The notes under the pieces were generated by a model. It did no database searches. It was given only the letters and a program-made list of their open reading frames with translations, and was not told the origin of the DNA. A DNA stretch of 8,666 nt from JAGQTE01 sp964648005 (GTDB lineage: Bacteria > Actinomycetota > Acidimicrobiia > Acidimicrobiales > Acidimicrobilacustridaceae), in NCBI GenBank assembly GCA_964648005.1, contig CAZYKR010000194.1, positions 1 through 8,666 on the forward strand. The letters are read 5' to 3'. The translations under genes were made by a program, and so were the position numbers. This document shows, in pieces, positions 1 through 5,885 of this stretch (the first letter of the stretch is position 1; every line of letters begins with the position of its first letter).

Positions 1-108
1 GGCGCCGGCGGTGAGCCCGGCTGCGGGGCACGCCTCGGCCAGCTGGGCGTTGGTGATGCGGCGTCCGCCGACGTTCACGGCGCGCAGGAAGGCGGCGATG
101 CGAGGCAT
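1..108 (-). CDS. DUF1697 family protein, 5' part only
   Basis: Only the first 36 residues are in the window; the gene continues past the left edge. The reading starts MPRIAAFLRAVNVGGRRITN and goes on with a short helix (NAQLAEACPAAGL). This matches the N-terminus of DUF1697 proteins, which open with a beta strand, an LRxVNVGGxx motif, and then a helix ending in a Gly-containing turn. Members are usually about 170-180 residues long and have no well-established biochemical role. ATG 108 is chosen because the conserved strand begins two residues after it. There is no purine-rich Shine-Dalgarno upstream, but a TAGCCT hexamer lies 7 nt before the ATG, which would suit a leaderless transcript. The gene is divergent from the peroxiredoxin across about 225 bp. 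The family call rests on motif recognition over a short segment. Confidence 0.8.
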   Translation of the reverse strand, partial: MPRIAAFLRAVNVGGRRITNAQLAEACPAAGLTAGA

Positions 109-115
109 GTGGGCC

Positions 116-121
116 AGGCTA
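116..121 (-). promoter_or_regulatory. Possible -10 element for a leaderless DUF1697 transcript
   Basis: On the minus strand the hexamer TAGCCT fits the TANNNT pattern of actinobacterial -10 elements. It ends 7 nt before the ATG at 108, so transcription could begin at or next to the start codon. There is no convincing -35 hexamer. The idea is supported mainly by spacing and by the absence of a Shine-Dalgarno. Confidence 0.3.
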
Positions 122-154
122 TGGGGCCGCTACCTGCAGTTGCCGTGCACGTAC

Positions 155-180
155 GCGCCGAATCGATACCGATTCGGTGC
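155..180. repeat. Inverted repeat in the DUF1697/peroxiredoxin intergenic region
   Basis: Arms GCGCCGAATCG (155-165) and CGATTCGGTGC (170-180) are complementary over 11 positions with one G-T pair; the inner 8 pairs are perfect. The loop is ATAC. No T-tract follows on either strand, so it does not look like an intrinsic terminator. It lies about 47 bp upstream of the DUF1697 start and about 150 bp upstream of the peroxiredoxin. It could be a protein-binding site for the divergent pair or an RNA hairpin. Confidence 0.6.
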
Positions 181-281
181 CGATGCGTCCGAATTCGTTC
201 GCCGCGGCGAACCGTGCGGCGCACCTGCTCGATTCATCGCTGCCGCGACGGCGCCGAGCGCGTGTCCCGAAAACGCCGCAT

Positions 282-317
282 CGTCGACGGGGCGCTGGGA
301 ACAACGCCCCGTCGACG
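282..317 (+). repeat. Perfect 13-bp inverted repeat upstream of the peroxiredoxin
   Basis: CGTCGACGGGGCG (282-294) and CGCCCCGTCGACG (305-317) are exact reverse complements separated by the 10-nt loop CTGGGAACAA. As RNA this would be a very stable GC-rich hairpin. No T-tract follows. It ends 16 nt before the GTG start of the peroxiredoxin and is followed 2 nt later by a second hairpin, so it would lie in that gene's leader if transcription starts upstream. Confidence 0.7.
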
Positions 318-319
318 GC

Positions 320-347
320 GGTTGCAGGGTTCCGTGCCGCTGCAACC
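320..347 (+). promoter_or_regulatory. Hairpin enclosing the peroxiredoxin start codon
   Basis: GGTTGCAG (320-327) pairs perfectly with CTGCAACC (340-347) around a 12-nt loop (328-339). The loop holds the chosen GTG start (334-336), and the stem and loop share the weak Shine-Dalgarno-like AGGG (326-329). In the mRNA this would place the translation start in a closed loop, a layout that could limit ribosome access. The pairing is seen directly; a regulatory effect is inferred. Confidence 0.5.
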
Positions 348-786
348 AGGAACCCCCACGCCCGACGTCACCCTTCCCGGACCCGACGGGCCCGTTTCCC
401 TCGCCGACCTGCGCGGCCAGTGGGTGGTCCTGTACTTCTACCCAGCGGACGACACGCCGGGCTGCACCGCCGAGGCGTGCAGCTTCCGCGACAGCTACGA
501 GGACTTCACCGATGCCGGCGCCGTCGTCGTGGGCGTCAGCGGCGACTCGCTCGAATCACACGAGGCCTTCGTCGCCAAGCACAACCTGCCGTTCATGCTG
601 CTCTCCGACGCCGACGGCGCCGCCCGCAAGGCGTTCCAGGTCGGCAAGACGATGGGCATCTTCGACGGCCGGGTCACGTTCGTGATCGATCCCGGCGGCA
701 CGATCGTCGAGACCTTCAACTCGCAGTTCCGCGCCAAGGAGCACCACCGCCGGGCCCTGGCCGCCATCGCCGGCGCCTCGGCCTGA
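334..786 (+). CDS. bcp: Thioredoxin-dependent peroxiredoxin, BCP/PrxQ type
   Basis: A 150-residue cytosolic thiol peroxidase that reduces hydrogen peroxide and organic hydroperoxides and is normally recycled by thioredoxin. The AhpC/TSA thioredoxin fold covers the whole protein. The active site reads YPADDTPGCTAEACSFRD: C44 is the peroxidatic cysteine, T41 and P42 belong to the PxxxTPGC loop, and C49, five residues later, is the resolving cysteine typical of the atypical 2-Cys BCP group. R113 in GRVTFVID fits the conserved active-site arginine. The GTG at 334 is chosen because it puts C44 at the position usual for BCP. Longer in-frame starts (GTG 262, TTG 322) only add an Arg-rich, unconserved stretch. 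The Shine-Dalgarno is poor (AGGG, 4 nt away) and the start sits in a hairpin loop. The gene converges on the amidohydrolase with 17 bp between stops. Confidence 0.93.
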   Translation: MPLQPGTPTPDVTLPGPDGPVSLADLRGQWVVLYFYPADDTPGCTAEACSFRDSYEDFTDAGAVVVGVSGDSLESHEAFVAKHNLPFMLLSDADGAARKAFQVGKTMGIFDGRVTFVIDPGGTIVETFNSQFRAKEHHRRALAAIAGASA

Positions 787-807
787 CGCCGACCGGACGC
801 GCGTCAG
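783..807. repeat. Inverted repeat spanning two convergent stop codons
   Basis: CTGACGC (783-789) and GCGTCAG (801-807) are perfect reverse complements with an 11-nt loop. The left arm contains the peroxiredoxin stop TGA (784-786) and the right arm the amidohydrolase stop (804-806, TGA on the minus strand). It could act as a weak bidirectional terminator or RNA end stabiliser, but no T-tract follows on either side. Confidence 0.45.
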
Positions 808-2027
808 ACGCGGTCGAGGCTGAGCATCTCGATGGCGTTGCCGCGCAGCACCTTGTAGGCCACCTCGTCGTCGAGGCCCGCCAGGATCTTCTCCACGTAG
901 GCCTTCGAATGCGGCCACGTCGTGTCCGTGTGCGGGTAGTCGGTCTCGAAGCAGATGTTGTCGACGCCCACCCGGTGCAGGCTCTCGAGCCCGTGCTGGT
1001 CGGCCGTGAAGCACCCGTAGATCCGCCCCCAGTAGTACGAGCTCGGCGGCTCCGGGATGCGCTCGCGGGTGTGCATCCACGGATCGTGGTGCTCCCACAC
1101 CGTGTCGGCACGCTCCAGCGCGTACGGAATCCAGCCGATCTGCCCCTCGGAGTAGGCGAGCTTGAGGTCCGGGAACTGGATGAGCTTGCCCGAGAACAGC
1201 CAGTCCGCCATCGACGCCATGGCGTTGTTGAACGCCAGCGTGCCGCCGACCGCCTCGGGGCTGTCGGGCGAGGCCGCCGGCATCGTCGACGACGAGCCGA
1301 CGTGCATGCAGATCGTCACGTGATGGTCGTTGCACGCGGCGAACAGCGGGTCCCAGGCGTCGGTGTGGATCGACGGCAGGCCCAGGCGGGGCGGGATCTC
1401 TGAGAAGCAGATGGCGTGCACACCCTTGGCGGCCACCCGCTCCACCTCGGCGCGGGCGAGCTGGGCGTCCCACAGGGGGATGATGCACAGCGGGATGTTC
1501 ACACCGCCCGACGGCTCGCACCACTCCTCGATCATCCAGTCGTTGTAGGCCCGCACGCAGGCCAGGCCCAGGTCGAGGTCCTTGGCTTCCTTGAAGGTCT
1601 GCCCGCAGAAGCGGGGGAACGTCGGGAACGGCAGCGACCCGTCGACCCAGTTGGCGGCCATGTCCGCCACCCGGGCGTCGCGGTCGTAGCAGCCGGGGCG
1701 CATCTCGTCGTAGGTCACCGGCGTCATCTGCATCACCGTGCGATCGAACTTCGCCAGGTCGCCGTCGGGCGTGGCCTCGAGGGGGATGGCGACGAAGCGC
1801 TTGTGGACGTAGATGATCTCGTCCTCGAACACCCAGTAGTCGCCCGCCTGCCCGTCGGGGTCCATCGTGTTGTCGTACCGGGCACCGGGCCGGTGCACGA
1901 ACGGCGCCCACGTGGCCCGCTCGACGCGCGGCCCCTGCTCGCGGTGCTTGGCGGGCAGGTAGGTCTGCCACACGTGCGGCGGCTCGACCACGTGGTCGTC
2001 GACGCTGATGATCTTGGGCAGCTCCAT
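804..2027 (-). CDS. Amidohydrolase-2 family metal-dependent hydrolase (TIM barrel)
   Basis: A 407-residue predicted cytosolic enzyme of the ACMSD-like amidohydrolase_2 group (PF04909), whose members are metal-dependent hydrolases or decarboxylases. The N-terminus ISVDDHVVEPPHVW supplies the D-x-H metal motif (D10, H12) plus E15. H242 in CMHVGSSS and D363 in CFETDYPHTDTTWP fit later barrel ligands, and E294 lies in the conserved SEGQIGWIP segment. This roughly 400-residue subgroup is very common in mycobacteria and related actinobacteria, often near lipid, steroid or aromatic catabolism genes, but its substrates are mostly unknown and none can be named here. There is no signal peptide. The ATG at 2027 is preceded by GGAGG at 5 nt spacing, and a palindromic operator lies just upstream. 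It is apparently monocistronic, divergent from the FG-GAP/SGNH gene. Confidence 0.9.
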   Translation of the reverse strand: MELPKIISVDDHVVEPPHVWQTYLPAKHREQGPRVERATWAPFVHRPGARYDNTMDPDGQAGDYWVFEDEIIYVHKRFVAIPLEATPDGDLAKFDRTVMQMTPVTYDEMRPGCYDRDARVADMAANWVDGSLPFPTFPRFCGQTFKEAKDLDLGLACVRAYNDWMIEEWCEPSGGVNIPLCIIPLWDAQLARAEVERVAAKGVHAICFSEIPPRLGLPSIHTDAWDPLFAACNDHHVTICMHVGSSSTMPAASPDSPEAVGGTLAFNNAMASMADWLFSGKLIQFPDLKLAYSEGQIGWIPYALERADTVWEHHDPWMHTRERIPEPPSSYYWGRIYGCFTADQHGLESLHRVGVDNICFETDYPHTDTTWPHSKAYVEKILAGLDDEVAYKVLRGNAIEMLSLDRV

Positions 2028-2032
2028 GGAGA

Positions 2033-2037
2033 CCTCC
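2033..2037 (-). promoter_or_regulatory. Ribosome binding site of the amidohydrolase
   Basis: On the minus strand GGAGG lies 5 nt before the ATG at 2027. It is a near-ideal Shine-Dalgarno and fixes the start of the gene. It abuts the operator-like palindrome at 2039-2060. Confidence 0.8.
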
Positions 2038-2038
2038 G

Positions 2039-2060
2039 AACCTGACGCTCGTGTCAGGTT
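2039..2060. promoter_or_regulatory. Operator-like palindrome upstream of the amidohydrolase
   Basis: AACCTGAC (2039-2046) and GTCAGGTT (2053-2060) are perfect 8-bp inverted arms around the 6-nt spacer GCTCGT. The site ends one base before the Shine-Dalgarno of the amidohydrolase and lies about 108 bp upstream of the divergent secreted-protein gene. On the minus strand it contains TAACCT, a weak -10-like hexamer. Arm length and spacing suit a dimeric repressor of TetR or a similar family. No regulator gene is in the window, so the factor is unknown. Confidence 0.6.
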
Positions 2061-2167
2061 ACCAGGAACAGTCGGTTGGATACTTCGGCCACGATTCGGC
2101 AGGGCGAGCTACTGTGCCGACCTGCAGTTCGCACAGTCGTGTGGCAACAAGGTCCATGGGGGTGGAG

Positions 2168-3922
2168 ATGAGGTTTGTGCGGGATGCGGCTCGTGCGGTC
2201 GTGGCGGGTGGAACGGCGCTGACGGTGCTGGTGGCCGGTTCGGGCGCATCGGCGGTTGGCACCGAGAGGATCTGGCCGTTGGTGTTCGACCCGATGTCAG
2301 GCACGTTCTCATGGGTGAACCCGTATCCCAGCGGCGGATCGGGGCCGACGGGGTCGTTCGCCACGGGTGCTGCGGTCGGTTCCATCGCCGTGGCGGGCAG
2401 CTACGACGGCGACCTCGTCCAGGATCTCGCGGTGTACGAGCCGCCGCCCCTTGTCGGGCAGACAGGAACGTTCCGGATCTTCCAGGACGCCTCGAGTGGG
2501 ACGGCGTCGGTCACGCAGCAGCTGTCGTTCGGAGCTTTCGGCGACATCCCGGTGGTCGGCGACTTCAGCGGCGACGGCAAGGCAGACCCGGGCGTGTTCC
2601 GGCCGTCGAACGGGACCTGGTATTGGAAGCCTTCCGGGACGACGAACCCCGATGGCACCATCGTCTATGGCAGCGCGGGCTTCAAGGTCCACGGTGCACC
2701 GGGTGATCAGCCGGTCCCGGGGAACTTCGCTGGCGACGCCAAGACCGATTGGGCCGTGTACACCCCTTCGACCGGCGAATTCTGGGTGCGCGAGAACGGA
2801 GCCACTATCTACTCGCACAAGCGCCTACTTGGCGACGCTTCGGACATCCCGTCCCCCTTCGACGTCGACGGCGATTCGCTCGATGACATGGCCGTGTTCA
2901 CTCCTGGCCCGAATGGCACCGGGTCAGCGGGCCGGTGGAGCTACCGCTCATCCATGCTGGACGATCCGTCGTCGGCGACAGACAACCTGTCCGTGCCGTT
3001 CGACGGTCCACTGTTGACGAGCAACATGAACCTCTACGCCGCCAACTCGCTCTCGGACGTTCCGATGGTCGGGAACTACGGCAGCGACACGACGATGGAC
3101 CAGAGCGTGCTCCGCATGGGGGTCGGCTACTACGCCCGCTGGCAGACCTATCGCCTGCCGAGCGCGACGACGGTCTGGCGTGACTTCGAGCCCGCCAACA
3201 TGGGCCAGGCGACCGTGGCGGGAGCGCAAGCTCAACCGATCGTGTGGGCGTCATGCGCCAATCCGGCAGCGACGCTCCCGTACTTCGGCGTCGGTGGGGC
3301 AGGGGCGAAGAAGACGGCCTACATCGGAGACTCGATCACCTTCTTGTCGTGCCGCTACCTTCAAGGCGAGCTCCAGAAGACCCTTGCCGTTCGTGGCAAG
3401 GGTGTGTCCGGCGCGCAGCTCGATGATGCGCTCGATGCGCAGAACCACGCATTGGGCAAGGCGCAGGCGCAGTTCGTCGCCGACCCGGTGTCCTATGCCG
3501 TGATCAACCTTGGGACGAACGACGTCGTGTACAGCCCGGCGAACGTCGCCAACGACAAGGTCCGCATGCGGACCTTGGTCGAGCAGTACTTGTCCCCGCC
3601 AGGTGGAGGCGCTGGTGCGTCATGTGTCGAGCTCGTCACGGTGAACGAGCAGATGGGCTACAGCCCGGCGGTCGCTGCTGAGCTCAACGCCTACTACCGC
3701 TGGCTCGCCGGGGACATCGCCGATGGCTCCGGTCAGTACTACGCCTCCGGCACCCGGGTCGAGGTGGTCGACTGGGACGCGCAGGTAAAGGGCACCGCTG
3801 CCAATAGCTATCCCCAGGGACAGCAGGCATTGTTCGGGACCGACCTGGTCCATCCGAACCACACCGGGATGGCGGTGCTGTCGTACCTGGTCCGTGATTC
3901 GTTGGCATCGCCAGCCTGCTGA
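2168..3922 (+). CDS. Secreted protein with FG-GAP-like repeats and a C-terminal SGNH hydrolase domain
   Basis: A 584-residue predicted exported esterase/lipase-like hydrolase. Residues 1-29 form a Sec signal peptide: R2, R5 and R9, then a hydrophobic run AVVAGGTALTVLVAGSG, then ASA before the likely cut. About residues 74-325 hold five repeats of the form P-V-x-G-D-F-x-G-D-x-x-x-D-x-A-V-F-x-P, clearest at 128-145, 182-199 and 227-245. These resemble FG-GAP/VCBS beta-propeller blades; DFSGDGKAD and DVDGDSLDD could bind calcium. Residues 383-584 are an SGNH/GDSL domain: nucleophile S389 in GDSIT, Gly of block II in GVSG (412-415), GTND (449-452), and D559-x-x-H562 followed by Pro. The four cysteines (363, 395, 486, 584) all fall near or in this domain and may form disulfides. 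ATG 2168 is preferred for its signal peptide; the in-frame ATG 2156 would add MGVE. Codons end in A or T more often than in the neighbours. The substrate is unknown. Confidence 0.85.
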   Translation: MRFVRDAARAVVAGGTALTVLVAGSGASAVGTERIWPLVFDPMSGTFSWVNPYPSGGSGPTGSFATGAAVGSIAVAGSYDGDLVQDLAVYEPPPLVGQTGTFRIFQDASSGTASVTQQLSFGAFGDIPVVGDFSGDGKADPGVFRPSNGTWYWKPSGTTNPDGTIVYGSAGFKVHGAPGDQPVPGNFAGDAKTDWAVYTPSTGEFWVRENGATIYSHKRLLGDASDIPSPFDVDGDSLDDMAVFTPGPNGTGSAGRWSYRSSMLDDPSSATDNLSVPFDGPLLTSNMNLYAANSLSDVPMVGNYGSDTTMDQSVLRMGVGYYARWQTYRLPSATTVWRDFEPANMGQATVAGAQAQPIVWASCANPAATLPYFGVGGAGAKKTAYIGDSITFLSCRYLQGELQKTLAVRGKGVSGAQLDDALDAQNHALGKAQAQFVADPVSYAVINLGTNDVVYSPANVANDKVRMRTLVEQYLSPPGGGAGASCVELVTVNEQMGYSPAVAAELNAYYRWLAGDIADGSGQYYASGTRVEVVDWDAQVKGTAANSYPQGQQALFGTDLVHPNHTGMAVLSYLVRDSLASPAC

Positions 3923-3923
3923 G

Positions 3924-5207
3924 TCAGCCGCCACCCGCCAGGATCCCCTCGGCCGTACGACTCCCCGAGAACAGCGCGCCCTGGATCGACCCGGTGTCGC
4001 GGTGATCGCCGCAGACCCACAGCCCGTCGGCCACCGCCACCCGGCGCTTCGGCGAGAGAGGTGGCGACTGGTCGGGCTGGGCGTAGGCGATGTGATGGGT
4101 GCGCAGGTGCTCCCAGCGGTCGACTGCCGGGCCGAACCAGGCGCGCAGCTGACGCTGGGCGGCGTGGGCCAGGCCGTCGCCGTGCTCGCCCGGGCAGGCG
4201 GCGGCGATCAACGCCCGGCCGTCAGGGCTGTACGACGGCGCCACGTTGGTCAGCACGGCCAGGTTCAGCACCGGCCCGTCGCCGACGCCGTCGAGCACGA
4301 CGAGGCGGTCCCGCACCGGTGGCTCGGCGGCGGCGAACCACACGCAGGCCGCCGACCGGCCCCGCGTCGCGCGCGCCGGGTCCCCGGGGAAGCGGTCACC
4401 GAGCAGCCGGGCCGCCGCCGGGCCCTCGGTGGCGACGACGACGTGGGACGCCGCCAGCCGGGCGCCGTCGTCGAGCACGACCGCGCCCGGTTCGACGGCA
4501 CGCACCGCCGTCGCCAGTCGCACGGTGCCGGCAGGCAGCCGTGCCGCCAGCTGGCGGGGGATGGCCGCCATCCCGTCCACCGGTACGGCAGCGTCGCCCA
4601 GCGCCAGCGTGCGGAAGAGCACGTCGAACATGCGTCGCGAGGTGGCCAGGTCCGGGTCGAGCAGGATGCCGCCAAACAGGGGACGGAAGAAGCGCCGGAC
4701 CATCGTCTCGCTGAAGCCGAGCGCACGCAGGTGGTCGAGCGTCGAGCCGTCCGGGTCGCGCAGCAGCGCGGTCGGGTCGCGGCGTCCGAGGCGCAGCCGC
4801 AGTCCCAGGACGCGCGCCTTGTCCACGATCGAGCCGGTGGGGGCCAGCACCGTCGCCGGTAGCGACGTCGGCTGCCGCAGCGGGTCGCCGACGCGCACCA
4901 GGCCGCGGCCGGCGCCGGTCCACACCAGCGCCCCGGGGTCGAAGCGACGGAGCCGCAGCGTCGCCACGTCGAGCTGGCGCGCCACCTCGGGGTAGGCGCT
5001 GAGGACGACCTGGAAGCCCCGGTCGAGCAGGAAGCCGTCCACCACGTCGGTGCGAACGCGCCCGCCGACCTCGTCGCCGGCCTCGAGGACAACGACCGGG
5101 CGGCCGGCGGCGGCGAGCGTCGTGGCGGCAGCCAGTCCGGCGAGCCCGGCGCCGACGACCACGACGGGCGCGCCGTCGCCGGCCGGCCCCGCCGGCTCGG
5201 GGGTCAT
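3924..5207 (-). CDS. FAD-dependent oxidoreductase, amine oxidase/phytoene desaturase-like
   Basis: A 427-residue flavoprotein of the NAD(P)/FAD-dependent amine-oxidase superfamily (PF01593-like). The N-terminal dinucleotide fold is clear: VVVVGAGLAGLAAATTLAAAG with G19, G21 and G24, acidic E42 closing the second strand, and GGRVRT (48-53). DRGFQVVLSAYPE (62-74) is typical of a widespread actinobacterial subgroup often labelled phytoene dehydrogenase-like. FFRPLFGGILLDPDL is a mid-protein landmark. The C-terminal FAD motif reads CGDHRDTGSIQGALFSG from C399. There is no signal peptide or obvious membrane helix. The substrate is unknown; carotenoid, amine and protoporphyrinogen activities cannot be told apart here. 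The ATG overlaps the stop of the ABC ATPase gene as ATGA and has no good Shine-Dalgarno, so it is probably made by translational coupling as the last gene of the exporter operon. Its stop is 1 bp from that of the convergent SGNH gene. Confidence 0.88.
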   Translation of the reverse strand: MTPEPAGPAGDGAPVVVVGAGLAGLAAATTLAAAGRPVVVLEAGDEVGGRVRTDVVDGFLLDRGFQVVLSAYPEVARQLDVATLRLRRFDPGALVWTGAGRGLVRVGDPLRQPTSLPATVLAPTGSIVDKARVLGLRLRLGRRDPTALLRDPDGSTLDHLRALGFSETMVRRFFRPLFGGILLDPDLATSRRMFDVLFRTLALGDAAVPVDGMAAIPRQLAARLPAGTVRLATAVRAVEPGAVVLDDGARLAASHVVVATEGPAAARLLGDRFPGDPARATRGRSAACVWFAAAEPPVRDRLVVLDGVGDGPVLNLAVLTNVAPSYSPDGRALIAAACPGEHGDGLAHAAQRQLRAWFGPAVDRWEHLRTHHIAYAQPDQSPPLSPKRRVAVADGLWVCGDHRDTGSIQGALFSGSRTAEGILAGGG

Positions 5208-5875
5208 GCCGCCAGATGACCGTCGGTGATCTCGACGGTGCGGTCGCAGAAGCCGGTCATGCGCCGGTCGTGGGTCACGACGACGCCGGCGAGCCCACGC
5301 TCGGTCATCTCACGCCGGATCAGGCCCATGACCTGCTCGCCGCGCTCGGTGTCGAGCGCGGACGTCGGCTCGTCGAAGAGCACCAGGCGCGGTTCGTTCA
5401 TCAGCGCCCGACCGATGGCCACCCGCTGGCGCTCGCCCCCGGACAGGTCGGTCGAGCGCACGTTGCGGCGCGCCGCCAGGCCGAGCTCCTCGAGCAGGTC
5501 GTCGGCGCGCTTGCGAGTGGCGGCGCCGCGCCGACCGGTGAGCTCGGGCACCACGGTGAGGTTCTCGAACGCCGTGAGGAACGGCACCAGGTTGAGCGAC
5601 TGGAACACGAACCCGACGTGATCGCGCCGGAACGAGGCCAGCCGTTTCGGCGAGTAGGCGGTGATGTCCTCGCCCGCCACGGTGACCGACCCTTCGCTCG
5701 GGGTCAGCAGGCCGCCGGCGATCGACAGCAGGGTCGACTTGCCCGACCCGGACGGGCCGACGAGGGCGACGAGCTCGGTGTCGTCGACCGTCAGCTCGGC
5801 GTGGTCGAGGGCGACGATCTCGGTGTCGCCCGACGGGTAGACCTTGCGGACGTCGCGCAGCGCGAGGGCGCTCAT
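5204..5875 (-). CDS. ABC transporter ATP-binding protein, LolD/MacB type
   Basis: A 223-residue cytoplasmic ATPase that powers the two FtsX-like permeases encoded just upstream. All motifs are intact: Walker A GPSGSGKST (40-48), Q-loop Q92 in FVFQSLNL, signature LSGGERQ (144-150), Walker B LVLFDEP with catalytic E169, D-loop SALD (172-175) and switch H202. The insert around FQSLNLVPFLTAFENL and the compact size match the LolD/FtsE/MacB subfamily, which serves mechanotransmission-type exporters rather than importers. The ATG at 5875 has the perfect AGGAGG 4 nt upstream, and that site overlaps the stop codon of the preceding permease gene. Its own stop overlaps the flavoprotein start (ATGA). 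The cargo is unknown; family members handle lipoproteins, peptides, antibiotics or lipids. Confidence 0.95.
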   Translation of the reverse strand: MSALALRDVRKVYPSGDTEIVALDHAELTVDDTELVALVGPSGSGKSTLLSIAGGLLTPSEGSVTVAGEDITAYSPKRLASFRRDHVGFVFQSLNLVPFLTAFENLTVVPELTGRRGAATRKRADDLLEELGLAARRNVRSTDLSGGERQRVAIGRALMNEPRLVLFDEPTSALDTERGEQVMGLIRREMTERGLAGVVVTHDRRMTGFCDRTVEITDGHLAA

Positions 5876-5879
5876 GGTT

Positions 5880-5885
5880 CCTCCT
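5880..5885 (-). promoter_or_regulatory. Ribosome binding site of the ABC ATPase, overlapping the previous stop codon
   Basis: On the minus strand AGGAGG lies 4 nt before the ATG at 5875. The TAG stop of the second permease (5886-5884) shares its last two bases with it. Ribosomes finishing the permease therefore end on the next gene's Shine-Dalgarno, which favours coupled synthesis of permease and ATPase. Confidence 0.8.

Noticed and set aside
177..1403. Long plus-strand frame of 408 codons overlapping the peroxiredoxin and the amidohydrolase
   Set aside because: Its product is Arg/His-rich without recognisable motifs, and it runs in another frame over two well-supported genes. This is typical of GC-rich shadow frames.
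2061..2115. Promoter for the secreted hydrolase (TTGGAT 2076-2081, TACTGT 2110-2115, or an ECF-like GGAAC at 2065)
   Set aside because: No -35/-10 pair with acceptable spacing and match could be assembled, so no promoter is annotated.
2051..2167. Upstream extension of the secreted hydrolase to position 2051
   Set aside because: It would bury the signal peptide 39 residues inside the protein and run through the operator palindrome. ATG 2168 gives a normal signal peptide.
3918..3928. GCTGA-G-TCAGC palindrome at the SGNH/flavoprotein junction
   Set aside because: It is only 5 bp per arm and follows from two TGA stops facing each other; it is not a credible terminator.
3894..4862. Plus-strand frame of 322 codons antisense to the flavoprotein
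   Set aside because: Low-complexity Arg/Gln/Ala composition and no domain; the minus strand carries a complete FAD-binding protein.
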